Origin: Lysobacterales bacterium 63-13
Lineage (GTDB): Bacteria; Pseudomonadota; Gammaproteobacteria; Xanthomonadales; Rhodanobacteraceae
Assembly (NCBI GenBank): GCA_001899855.1
Contig: MKWR01000023.1
Location: 1 to 64,000 of the forward strand
Length of the DNA stretch: 64,000 bases
Direction: 5' to 3'
Part shown: piece after piece, positions 36,022-44,146 of the stretch
Layout: each line of letters starts with the position of its first letter
Position numbering within the stretch: position 1 is the first letter of the stretch
Notes under the pieces: model-generated
Databases searched by the model: none
Told to the model about the DNA's origin: nothing
The model's input: the letters and a program-made list of their open reading frames with translations, nothing else
Made by a program: the position numbers and the translations under genes

Positions 36022-36658
36022 GCATCAGCAGCCACCAGCAGCCCCGCAATTCCGTCAATTCGTAGTGGCGGATCGACTCGAACGGGACGTTGCGTTCCTC
36101 TTCGCCAACCGTGCGGATGACGAGTTCGTAAAGCGCGTCGTCATCGTTGCGGGCTTCGCCGTAGCGGTAGCGATCTCGGGGCTGGGATCGGGGCGAAGAC
36201 TCCAGGTCGATGGCAAGCAGTGGCTCATGGATCAGCACGGCAAGCTCGCGCAGCGGCGCAATCGCCGAACCCTGGCCAAATCCATCCCACAGGAACAGGC
36301 CGGAAAAACCGACCGCATTCGTCGCGGCAAACGTGGCGGCAACCCGCTCGCGCAGATCCTGCGGCGAAACCGCGCAGGTTTGCGTGATCGCGGCGCTGGC
36401 TGCGCCCGTGCTGCCGGGTTGTGCGGGTGCATTGGCAGCCTGTGCCGGAGCGGGGGTGGCCTTCAGTGCGGCGCATTTGCGGTCACTGAAGGTGGGCTCG
36501 CCATTTTCGCCAATGCAGCGATGCACGCGTGCGCCTTGCGCATGCGCGATGCCGCTTGTGGCCAGCAAAAGCATCAGCCCCAATGGTTTCGCATGCAAGC
36601 AAAGTCGGACGAACAAATGCTTGCCTTGGCCGATGGCTTCTGCTCTATTGATGTCCAT
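36017..36658 (-). CDS. Secreted DUF4124-like protein, unknown function
   Basis: A 213-residue exported protein. A hydrophobic segment ending ATSGIAHA (cleavage near residue 40) precedes VHRCIGENGEPTFSDRKC, the short Cys-containing motif of DUF4124 proteins. An Ala/Pro linker and a C-terminal domain of unknown fold follow (about 85-213). The start at 36658 has GGAG at good spacing, though it gives a rather long signal n-region. The stop codon TAG lies within the terminal repeat of the palindromic element, so the original C-terminus may have been changed by its insertion. Confidence 0.7.
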   Translation of the reverse strand: MDINRAEAIGQGKHLFVRLCLHAKPLGLMLLLATSGIAHAQGARVHRCIGENGEPTFSDRKCAALKATPAPAQAANAPAQPGSTGAASAAITQTCAVSPQDLRERVAATFAATNAVGFSGLFLWDGFGQGSAIAPLRELAVLIHEPLLAIDLESSPRSQPRDRYRYGEARNDDDALYELVIRTVGEEERNVPFESIRHYELTELRGCWWLLMP

Positions 36659-36775
36659 GTACTCCGTGACCAGCAAGCCGACTTTCTTCGCCGCCGCCGC
36701 CAATTGCAACGGTCGCAATAATCCGCGCTCGACATCCGGGGCTGGCGTGCACTGACGGTTACACAACCAATTACA

Positions 36776-36813
36776 CGCAGAAGGCCCGCCAATGAGCGGG
36801 CCTTCTGCGTTTT
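36776..36813 (+). terminator. Strong terminator hairpin between divergent genes
   Basis: CGCAGAAGGCCCGC (36776-36789) and GCGGGCCTTCTGCG (36796-36809) form a perfect 14-bp stem with loop CAATGA and a TTTT tail. It lies between the starts of two divergent genes, so no known gene ends here. It may end a short unannotated transcript. Confidence 0.8.
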
Positions 36814-36817
36814 GGTG

Positions 36818-36897
36818 CCATGGATGACACGTATGCCTGAAACGCAGGAGCAGTTTCAGGCGAGGCCACGGATGGCACGTATGCATGAAATGCAGGA
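36818..36897 (+). repeat. Two tandem 32-bp repeats upstream of asnB
   Basis: Copies at 36818-36849 and 36866-36897 share 28 of 32 bases (core CACGTATGC). A small hairpin CCTGAAAC/GTTTCAGG (36836-36860) joins them. They are 42 bp before the asnB start, so they could be operator or leader sequences. Confidence 0.6.
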
Positions 36898-36939
36898 CAC
36901 GCAGGCATTGGGCTTTCGATCAACTCAGGAATCATCAAC

Positions 36940-38613
36940 ATGTGCTCGATATTCGGAATGTTTGGCCTGCAGGCTGGCGACGATCTGGTCAGCCTGCGCC
37001 GGCTCGCCCTGGAGCTGTCCCAGCGCCAGCGTCATCGCGGCCCGGACTGGAGCGGGGTGCATGTCGATGAAGCGGCGATCCTCGTCCATGAGCGGCTGGC
37101 GATCGTCGATCCTGCTGGCGGTGCCCAGCCGATCCGTTCCGCCGATGGCGAGCTGGTGCTCGCGGTCAATGGCGAGATCTACAACCATCGCGAACTCGAG
37201 CAGGGTTTGACCCAGGCCTATGATTTCCAGACCGGATCCGATTGCGAGGTGATCAATGCCCTCTATCGCGAACACGGTGCGCAGGGCGTGCGCAAGCTCA
37301 ACGGCATCTTCGCGTTTGCGTTGTGGGATCGTGCCGCCAGGCGCTTTGTCATCGCCCGTGACCCGATTGGCGTCTGCCCCCTGTACTGGGGACACGATGG
37401 CCAGGGACGCATCTGTGTCGCCTCGGAAATGAAGGCCCTGGTCGGGATCTGTGCCGATGTCGCCGCGTTTCCGCCGGGGCATGTCTTCGACAGCGCGGTT
37501 GGCGAGCTGCAGCGCTACTACGAAAAACCGTGGCGCAGTTACGCTGCGACCGAAGGAGTTGAAGTGACGGCACAGGCGCTGCGCGTCGCCTTTGAAGCGG
37601 CCGTGCACCGGCAGATGATGACCGATGTTCCTTACGGCGTGCTGCTCTCCGGTGGACTTGATTCCTCCCTGGTCGCGGCCTGTGCGGCGCGCTTCGCGCG
37701 TCGGCGTGTCGAGGAGGATGATTCCGCCGAAGCCTGGTGGCCGCGCCTGCATTCGTTTGCCATTGGTCTTGAAGGCTCGCCCGATCTGGCCGCCGCGGAA
37801 GTCGCCGCCGAGGCGCTCGGCACCGTCCATCACGGCTTCCGCTACACCTTCGAGGAAGGCCTCGATGCCTTGCCCGAGGTGATCCGCCATGTGGAGACCT
37901 GCGATGTGACGACGATCCGCGCATCGACACCCATGTACCTGCTGGCGCGCCGCATCAAGGCCATGGGCGTGAAGATGGTGCTCTCCGGTGAAGGATCCGA
38001 CGAGATCTTCGGCGGCTATCTCTATTTCCACAAGGCACCGGACGCGCGTGAATTCCACGCTGAAACCGTGCGCAAGATCGATGCCCTGCATCTCTACGAC
38101 TGCGCCCGCGCCAACAAGTCGATGATGGCCTGGGGCGTCGAGGCGCGCGTGCCGTTCCTCGACCTGGAGTTCCTCGATGTCGCCATGGGCATGGACGCGA
38201 AATTCAAGATGGCCGGCAACGGGCGCATCGAGAAGGCGGTATTGCGCGAAGCCTTTGCCGGTGCGCTGCCGGAATCGATCCTCTGGCGGCAGAAGGAGCA
38301 GTTCAGCGATGGCGTCGGCTATGGCTGGATCGATGGCCTCAAGGCGCATGCCGAAGCCCAGGTCAGCGATCGCGAATTTGCCGCGGCGGCCAGGCGCTTT
38401 CCACTCAATCCGCCGACCACCAAGGAGGGATATTTCTATCGGCGCATCTTCGAGCAGCATTTCCCTGGCGATGCCTGCGCGCAGACCATTCCCGGCGGCA
38501 AGTCGATCGCCTGCTCCTCGGCGGCTGCCATTGCCTGGGATCCCGCTTTTGCCCTGGCCGCCGATCCCTCCGGTCGTGCCGTGGCCGGCGTGCATCAGGC
38601 CGCGAACGCCTGA
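36940..38613 (+). CDS. asnB: Asparagine synthase B (glutamine-hydrolysing)
   Basis: A 557-residue enzyme converting aspartate, glutamine and ATP to asparagine. The N-terminus MCSIFG exposes the catalytic Cys of the class II glutaminase domain (about 2-190). The synthetase domain has the pyrophosphate loop LLSGGLDSSLVAA and LSGEGSDEIFGGYLYF. Length and motifs match E. coli AsnB (554 residues). It is a single-gene unit with a long, repeat-bearing upstream region. Confidence 0.96.
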   Translation: MCSIFGMFGLQAGDDLVSLRRLALELSQRQRHRGPDWSGVHVDEAAILVHERLAIVDPAGGAQPIRSADGELVLAVNGEIYNHRELEQGLTQAYDFQTGSDCEVINALYREHGAQGVRKLNGIFAFALWDRAARRFVIARDPIGVCPLYWGHDGQGRICVASEMKALVGICADVAAFPPGHVFDSAVGELQRYYEKPWRSYAATEGVEVTAQALRVAFEAAVHRQMMTDVPYGVLLSGGLDSSLVAACAARFARRRVEEDDSAEAWWPRLHSFAIGLEGSPDLAAAEVAAEALGTVHHGFRYTFEEGLDALPEVIRHVETCDVTTIRASTPMYLLARRIKAMGVKMVLSGEGSDEIFGGYLYFHKAPDAREFHAETVRKIDALHLYDCARANKSMMAWGVEARVPFLDLEFLDVAMGMDAKFKMAGNGRIEKAVLREAFAGALPESILWRQKEQFSDGVGYGWIDGLKAHAEAQVSDREFAAAARRFPLNPPTTKEGYFYRRIFEQHFPGDACAQTIPGGKSIACSSAAAIAWDPAFALAADPSGRAVAGVHQAANA

Positions 38614-38664
38614 GTTTTGCCTGGCATGGGACTATCATCGGCGCAAATCCCGACGGAGAAGACC

Positions 38665-39465
38665 ATGCGCGCCTTGCTAGCTTCAGTCTTGTTTTTGCTT
38701 GCCGTGACCTCGGTCGAGGCCGCAATGGTGGTCAAGCCGATCAGTTACACGGTCGACAAGACCCGCTTCGCCGGGCACCTGGTCTATGACGACGCGAGCA
38801 AGGCCTTGCGTCCCGGTCTGGTCATGGTGCCGAACTGGATGGGCGAGACCGAATCGGCCATCGAGCGTGCGAAGGAAGTAGCCGCAAGTGATTACGTGAT
38901 CCTCGTCGCCGACATGTATGGCGAAGGCGTGCGGCCGAAGGATGCCAAGGAGGCACGTGCGCAAGTCGGTGTGCTTTATGCGGATCGGGCGATCTTGCGC
39001 TCCCGCATCAGCGAAGCCGTCGCCACCTTGCGCGCACAGGTTGGCAAGGTGCCCCTGCAGGCGGACAGGATTGCCGCGATCGGATTCTGTTTCGGTGGTT
39101 CCACCGTCCTCGAACTCGCCCGCAGCGGCGCGGATCTTGCCGGCGTGGTCAGTTTCCATGGCGGCCTGTCGACATCGATGCCGGCGGCAGAGCATTCCAT
39201 CAAGACGCCGATACTCGTGCTCAATGGCGCCGATGACCAGGGCACTTCGTTGGAGGACATCGGCAAGTTCAACGAGGAAATGGATGCAGCCGGAGCCGAT
39301 TGGCAGTTCGTCAACTTCAGCGGTGCCGTGCATTGCTTCGCCGAAGCCGACGCAAACAGTCCGCCCGGCTGCCTCTACAACGAACGCGCCGCAAAACGCG
39401 CCTACCGCATGATGCGCGCCTTCCTCGCCGAGCGATTTGCTGCGGAGGCCGGGAATTTGGAATAG
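38665..39465 (+). CDS. Secreted dienelactone hydrolase-family protein
   Basis: A 266-residue alpha/beta hydrolase with a signal peptide (MRALLASVLFLLAVTSVEA). The catalytic triad is Cys in GFCFGGS, Asp in LNGADDQ and His in GAVHCFAEAD, typical of dienelactone hydrolases. Export suggests a general periplasmic esterase role rather than aromatic degradation. The ATG at 38665 gives the signal peptide and has GGAGAA upstream. Confidence 0.9.
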   Translation: MRALLASVLFLLAVTSVEAAMVVKPISYTVDKTRFAGHLVYDDASKALRPGLVMVPNWMGETESAIERAKEVAASDYVILVADMYGEGVRPKDAKEARAQVGVLYADRAILRSRISEAVATLRAQVGKVPLQADRIAAIGFCFGGSTVLELARSGADLAGVVSFHGGLSTSMPAAEHSIKTPILVLNGADDQGTSLEDIGKFNEEMDAAGADWQFVNFSGAVHCFAEADANSPPGCLYNERAAKRAYRMMRAFLAERFAAEAGNLE

Positions 39466-39669
39466 GTCTGTGCAGATAGGAGGTCGGAACCAACAGCGAA
39501 GCCATCGCGACGAGCCTCACATCAACGAGACTCCGAAATTCCCTAGGCAGCTCATGGGCGCGAATCACCACGAATTGGCACGACCATTCTCCCTACTCTC
39601 TATTGTCGAAATCCACGAGTAATTTGCTAGGGCGTCTGTTGATAAATTTAACTGGACAAAAAGTTCGCT
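39466..39669. other. Intergenic region
   Basis: No gene is seen. The sequence becomes AT-richer toward the DUF551-like gene (TAAATTTAACTGGACAAAAAG near 39646). Confidence 0.4.
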
Positions 39670-39900
39670 ATGAAGGAACAAGGCTCGTGGTACTCAATTG
39701 AGACTGCGCCGAAGGGAGTGAATCTTTTGCTCTATGTTGCGCCGTTGAAGCTTACGTTTGTTGGCAGTTGGCGATCGGAGTCGATTGTTTCTTGGAAGAA
39801 CTACGCCTCAGCAAGAAAAGCGTGGCGGTGCAATGCGACTAGTCAAATGTATTCACCCACCCATTGGATGCCGCTTCCCGCCCCACCGGAGGGGGAGTAG
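39670..39900 (+). CDS. Small DUF551-like protein
   Basis: A 76-residue protein whose end, YSPTHWMPLPAPPEGE, matches the signature ending of DUF551 proteins (THWMPLPxPP), which are frequent in phages and mobile DNA. The start SWYSIETAPKG also fits that family. The DNA is visibly AT-richer than its neighbours, which suggests horizontal origin. Function unknown. Confidence 0.65.
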   Translation: MKEQGSWYSIETAPKGVNLLLYVAPLKLTFVGSWRSESIVSWKNYASARKAWRCNATSQMYSPTHWMPLPAPPEGE

Positions 39901-40271
39901 TCGAAACGGTGCCCCCTTTGATGGGGAATAGGGAGATGCGTGCAGACGACGCGGGCCTCGGTAGTCTTACCAGCATCGCTGCTTCGTCGCAGGAAGCGGC
40001 TACAGCCGCGATGCCCTTGATTTGCGGAGGCGCAGGACGCGCGTCCTTCGCAAAGCGGTTTGCCGCCATTGCGACATCCGGAAGCGGGAAACAGGCTGCC
40101 TGGCCCCGGCGATGCTCCAACAGCGTCAGCCTTGCGCCGCTGTGGTCGTAATCTTGTTCCATATTCCCTGATACCAATCAATGGCTTGCAGCATTCCGCC
40201 TTGACCGGTGGGCGTCTTTGGGCGGGGCAATCTACAATGGTCGGTCCGAATCCTGGTCTTGAGGTCATCCG
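39901..40271. other. Intergenic region upstream of the rml operon
   Basis: No gene is supported. A perfect 14-bp palindrome, AGGACGCGCGTCCT, lies at 40034-40047. The rmlA promoter should be in the last 120 bp, but no clear boxes were identified. Confidence 0.4.
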
Positions 40272-41159
40272 GTGACAAAACGACGCGGCATCATCCTCGC
40301 CGGCGGCTCCGGCACGCGCCTGTATCCGCTGACGCAATCGGTCAGCAAGCAACTGCTGCCGGTTTACGACAAGCCGATGATCTATTACCCGCTGAGCACC
40401 CTGATGCTGGCCGGAATCCGCGATGTGCTGATCATCAACACGCCGCATGAGCAGGCCTTGTTCCAGCGCCTGCTTGGCGACGGATCGCAATGGGGCCTTT
40501 CGATCCGCTACGCCGTGCAGGATTCACCGGATGGACTTGCGCAGGCCTATCTGATCGGTCGTGATTTCGTCGGCAATGATCCAAGTTGCCTGATTCTCGG
40601 CGACAACATCTTCTATGGCGATGGCCTGACGCGCTTGTTGCGCGCTGCCGATGCGCGTACGAACGGGGCCACGGTTTTCGGTTACTGGGTGCGCGATCCG
40701 GAGCGCTACGGCGTCGCCGAATTCGATGGCAACGCTCGCGTCATCGGACTTGAGGAAAAGCCTGCCCATCCACGATCGAACTGGGCGGTCACCGGGCTTT
40801 ATTTCTACGATGGCCGTGCCGCCGATTTTGCCCGCGAGCTGAAACCTTCGCCGCGTGGCGAGCTGGAAATCACCGATCTCAACCGCTGTTACCTGGCCGA
40901 TGATTCGCTGATGCTCGAACGCATGGGCCGGGGCTTCGCCTGGCTTGATACCGGCACGCACGAATCCCTGGTCGAGGCATCGAGCTATGTGCAGACCATC
41001 GAGAACCGCCAGGGCCTGAAGATCTGCTGCCCCGAGGAAATCGCCTTCCTGAATCGCTGGATCGATGCCGAGCAGGTGCTCCGACTTGCCGCACCCCTGG
41101 CGAAGAACGCCTACGGCCAGTACCTGCAGGAGCTGGTGCGGGAAGGGCGTCCGGCATGA
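40272..41159 (+). CDS. rmlA: Glucose-1-phosphate thymidylyltransferase
   Basis: A 295-residue nucleotidyltransferase making dTDP-glucose, the first step to dTDP-L-rhamnose. The N-terminal signature [16 protein letters not shown] and the [19 protein letters not shown] motif are complete. It uses a GTG start at 40272. The stop overlaps rmlC by 4 bp. rmlB, usually first in such operons, is not in the window. Confidence 0.96.
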   Translation: MTKRRGIILAGGSGTRLYPLTQSVSKQLLPVYDKPMIYYPLSTLMLAGIRDVLIINTPHEQALFQRLLGDGSQWGLSIRYAVQDSPDGLAQAYLIGRDFVGNDPSCLILGDNIFYGDGLTRLLRAADARTNGATVFGYWVRDPERYGVAEFDGNARVIGLEEKPAHPRSNWAVTGLYFYDGRAADFARELKPSPRGELEITDLNRCYLADDSLMLERMGRGFAWLDTGTHESLVEASSYVQTIENRQGLKICCPEEIAFLNRWIDAEQVLRLAAPLAKNAYGQYLQELVREGRPA

Positions 41160-41710
41160 AGCTGATCAAGACCGCGCTGGAGGGTTGTCTCGTCATCGAG
41201 CCAAAGGTTCATGGTGATGCGCGCGGATTTTTCTACGAGAGTTTCAATGCCAATCGGTTTGCCGAGGCAGGGCTTGATCTGCATTTCGTGCAGACCAATG
41301 TCTCGCGCTCGGAGCAGGGCGTTTTGCGCGGCCTGCATTACCAGTGGCCGAATCCGCAGGGCAAGCTGGTCAGCGTGCTCGAAGGCGAGGTTTACGATGT
41401 CGCCGTGGATATCCGGACTGGTTCGCCGACCCGTGGCCAATGGGCGGCGGCGATCCTCAGTGCCGAGAACAAACGCCATTTCTGGATTCCTGAAGGATTT
41501 GCCCATGGTTTCGCCGTGTTGACCGGGCCGGCGACGTTTGTCTACCAGTGCACGGCGCACTACGACGCCGCGGCCGATGCCGGCATCCGCTGGAATGATG
41601 CTGCGCTGGCGATCGATTGGCCGCTGGCGCGTCCATCGCTGTCGGAAAAGGACGAGAAGGCGCCTTTTCTCGCCGATGTGGCAGCGGACAAGCTGCCGGT
41701 CTACGCGTGA
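41156..41710 (+). CDS. rmlC: dTDP-4-dehydrorhamnose 3,5-epimerase
   Basis: A 184-residue cupin-fold epimerase, third step of the rhamnose pathway. It has [12 protein letters not shown], the catalytic His in [10 protein letters not shown], and [14 protein letters not shown]. The length is normal. It overlaps rmlA (ATGA) and rmlD (its TGA stop overlaps the GTG start). Confidence 0.96.
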   Translation: MKLIKTALEGCLVIEPKVHGDARGFFYESFNANRFAEAGLDLHFVQTNVSRSEQGVLRGLHYQWPNPQGKLVSVLEGEVYDVAVDIRTGSPTRGQWAAAILSAENKRHFWIPEGFAHGFAVLTGPATFVYQCTAHYDAAADAGIRWNDAALAIDWPLARPSLSEKDEKAPFLADVAADKLPVYA

Positions 41711-42651
41711 ACATCCTGCTGCTCGGTGCCAATGGCCAGGTCGGCCACGCCTTGCGCGAACCACTCGCGGCGCTCGGCCGGCTGACGTGTGCGACGCGAA
41801 TGGGTCGGCTCGAGGATGGCAGCGACTGCCTGCAAGTCGATCTCGCCGATGCCGCTGCACTGGCACGCGTGCTCGATGCGAGCGAGGCCAGGATCATCGT
41901 CAATGCGGCGGCCTATACCGCCGTCGATCGGGCCGAAGACGAGCCGGCTCTGGCCGATCGGATCAATCATCTTGCACTGGCGGAGATCGGCACCTGGGCG
42001 GCAGGTCACGATGCGCTCGTCGTCCACTATTCGACCGATTATGTGTTCGATGGGCGCAGCGATCGCCCGTGGCACGAGAACGATGAAACCGCGCCGCTGG
42101 GCGTCTACGGTCGCAGCAAGCTCGCCGGCGAGCAGGCCTTGCGCGACAGCGGCGCGCAACACCTGATCCTGCGCACGGCCTGGGTGTATGCGGCGCGCGG
42201 GCAGAACTTCCTGCGTACGATGTTGCGCCTGGCAGCCGAGCGCGAAGAGTTGCGCGTAGTCGACGACCAGATTGGCGCACCAACACCGGCAAGCTGGATC
42301 GCGCGGACGACTGGCAGTGTCTTGCAGCGCTGGTTGGCGATGGACAGGCGCGAACGCGAAACAGCTTGTGGCACGTATCACCTGACTGCGTCCCAGCGTT
42401 GCAGCTGGTTTGGATTCGCCAGCGCCATCATGCGCGAGGCGCAGCGCGCCGGCCTGCTTGCAAGGATTCCAGAACTGACGCCGATTGCCAGCATCGATTA
42501 CCCGACGCGCGCGCAACGCCCGGCGTTTTCAGTGCTCGACAACACCAGGCTTGCCCTTGTATTCGGACAACACTTGCCGCCCTGGGAATCCGGGCTGCGC
42601 GAGGTGATCGGCGAACTCGCCGCCCTTCAAGACCGTGGAGTAACAGCATGA
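41707..42651 (+). CDS. rmlD: dTDP-4-dehydrorhamnose reductase
   Basis: A 314-residue short-chain dehydrogenase, last step of dTDP-L-rhamnose synthesis. The NAD(P) motif is LLGANGQVG. Catalytic Thr/Tyr/Lys are in YSTDYVFDG and YGRSKLAGE. The GTG at 41707 overlaps the rmlC stop. The end overlaps the next gene (ATGA). Confidence 0.95.
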   Translation: MNILLLGANGQVGHALREPLAALGRLTCATRMGRLEDGSDCLQVDLADAAALARVLDASEARIIVNAAAYTAVDRAEDEPALADRINHLALAEIGTWAAGHDALVVHYSTDYVFDGRSDRPWHENDETAPLGVYGRSKLAGEQALRDSGAQHLILRTAWVYAARGQNFLRTMLRLAAEREELRVVDDQIGAPTPASWIARTTGSVLQRWLAMDRRERETACGTYHLTASQRCSWFGFASAIMREAQRAGLLARIPELTPIASIDYPTRAQRPAFSVLDNTRLALVFGQHLPPWESGLREVIGELAALQDRGVTA

Positions 42652-44114
42652 TCGTTCCGGTAATCCTTTCCGGCGGAGCCGGCACCCGTCTCTGGCCGGT
42701 ATCGCGCAGCGCCTATCCAAAGCCGTTCATGCGCATGGCGGATGGCCGCTCGCTGCTCTACAAGACGCTCGATCGCGCCCTCAGGCTCGCCGATGGCGGC
42801 ACCGTGCTGACCGTGACCGGGCGGGACTACTACTTCCTCACCCGCGACGAGTACGCGACCCACGCCGATGCCGACCTCGATCGCCTGCCATTCCTGCTGG
42901 AGCCGGTCGGGCGCAATACCGCGCCGGCGATCCTGCTCGCCGCGCTGTACGTGCTCGACCAGTGCGCCAGTGATGCGACCTTGCTGATCCTGCCGTCGGA
43001 TCACTTGATCCGCGACGTCGAGGCCTTTGCCGCCGATGTGCGCCGCGCCGCGAAGATCGCCGCCGATGGCTGGCTGGTCACTTTCGGCATCCAGCCAAGC
43101 GCACCGGAAACCGGCTTTGGCTATATCCGTATGGGCACCGAGGTCGAGGGCAGCGAAGGCCGCGAAGTCGCCGCCTTCGTCGAAAAACCCGACCAGGCCA
43201 CGGCGGAAAGTTACCTGCTGTCCGGCGATTACACCTGGAACTCGGGCATGTTCTGTTTCCGCGCCGATGCCCTGATTGCCGCTGCACAGAAGGCCTGCCC
43301 GGACGTGCTTGCGGCCGCGCGCGCCTGCCATGCCAGCGAGAGCGGTCAGGCCAGCCCGGTCGAATTCTCCCGCGAGGCCTTCATTGCCCAGCCCGACATC
43401 TCGATCGACTACGCGATCATGGAACGTGCCGAGCGGGTTGCCGTCGTGCCGGCGCGCTTTGACTGGAGCGACATCGGCTCGTGGAAGGCAATCAGCGAGA
43501 TTGAAGTCGAAGCCGATGCCGACGGCAATCGCGTGCAGGGCGATGCCGTCGTCGTCGAGAGCCGCAACTGCTACATCCAGTCCGATGCGCGCATGGTCGC
43601 CGCGGTCGGCGTCGAGAACCTCATCATCATCGACACCGGCGACGCCGTGCTCGTCGCCGATCGCGATCGCGCCCAGCAGGTCAAGACCGTGGTGGAGCGC
43701 CTGCGCGAGAGCAACCATCCGGCCGCCGCGCTGCACAACACCGTGCATCGGCCGTGGGGCAGCTACACGATCCTCGAGGACCGCGAGGACTGCAAGGTCA
43801 AGCGCCTCACGGTAAAGCCCGGCCATGTGCTTTCGCTGCAATTGCACAATCGCCGCAGCGAGCACTGGACTGTCGTCGATGGCACCGCCAAGGTGCGCAT
43901 CGGCGAGCGCGAGTTCCTGCTCAATGCCAATGAATCCGCCTACATCCCGATGAACACCGTGCACCGGCTGGAGAATCCGACCGGGCGCGACATCCACCTG
44001 ATCGAGGTGCAGTGTGGCGACTACTTCGGCGAAGACGACATTGTCCGCCTGGAAGACCGCTACGGCCGAGTGCCCACGAAAGCGCAGGTACCATCAGGGC
44101 ATGAAACAATGTAG
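42648..44114 (+). CDS. manC: Mannose-1-phosphate guanylyltransferase / mannose-6-phosphate isomerase (bifunctional)
   Basis: A 488-residue enzyme like XanB/AlgA. The N-terminal nucleotidyltransferase has VILSGGAGTRLWPVSR, VEKPD and NSGMFCFRA. The C-terminal cupin isomerase domain (about 370-480) has RPWGSYTILEDREDCKVKRL and SLQLHNRRSEHWTVV. It makes GDP-mannose for O-antigen or exopolysaccharide. It is the last gene of the rmlA-C-D-manC operon. Confidence 0.95.
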   Translation: MIVPVILSGGAGTRLWPVSRSAYPKPFMRMADGRSLLYKTLDRALRLADGGTVLTVTGRDYYFLTRDEYATHADADLDRLPFLLEPVGRNTAPAILLAALYVLDQCASDATLLILPSDHLIRDVEAFAADVRRAAKIAADGWLVTFGIQPSAPETGFGYIRMGTEVEGSEGREVAAFVEKPDQATAESYLLSGDYTWNSGMFCFRADALIAAAQKACPDVLAAARACHASESGQASPVEFSREAFIAQPDISIDYAIMERAERVAVVPARFDWSDIGSWKAISEIEVEADADGNRVQGDAVVVESRNCYIQSDARMVAAVGVENLIIIDTGDAVLVADRDRAQQVKTVVERLRESNHPAAALHNTVHRPWGSYTILEDREDCKVKRLTVKPGHVLSLQLHNRRSEHWTVVDGTAKVRIGEREFLLNANESAYIPMNTVHRLENPTGRDIHLIEVQCGDYFGEDDIVRLEDRYGRVPTKAQVPSGHETM

Positions 44115-44146
44115 ATTAGACTTTTGCCAATCACGGGAGAGTTGCA

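Noticed and set aside
36818-36897. Start of a CRISPR-like array
   Set aside because: Only two imperfect 32-bp copies with a short spacer exist, and no cas gene is present.
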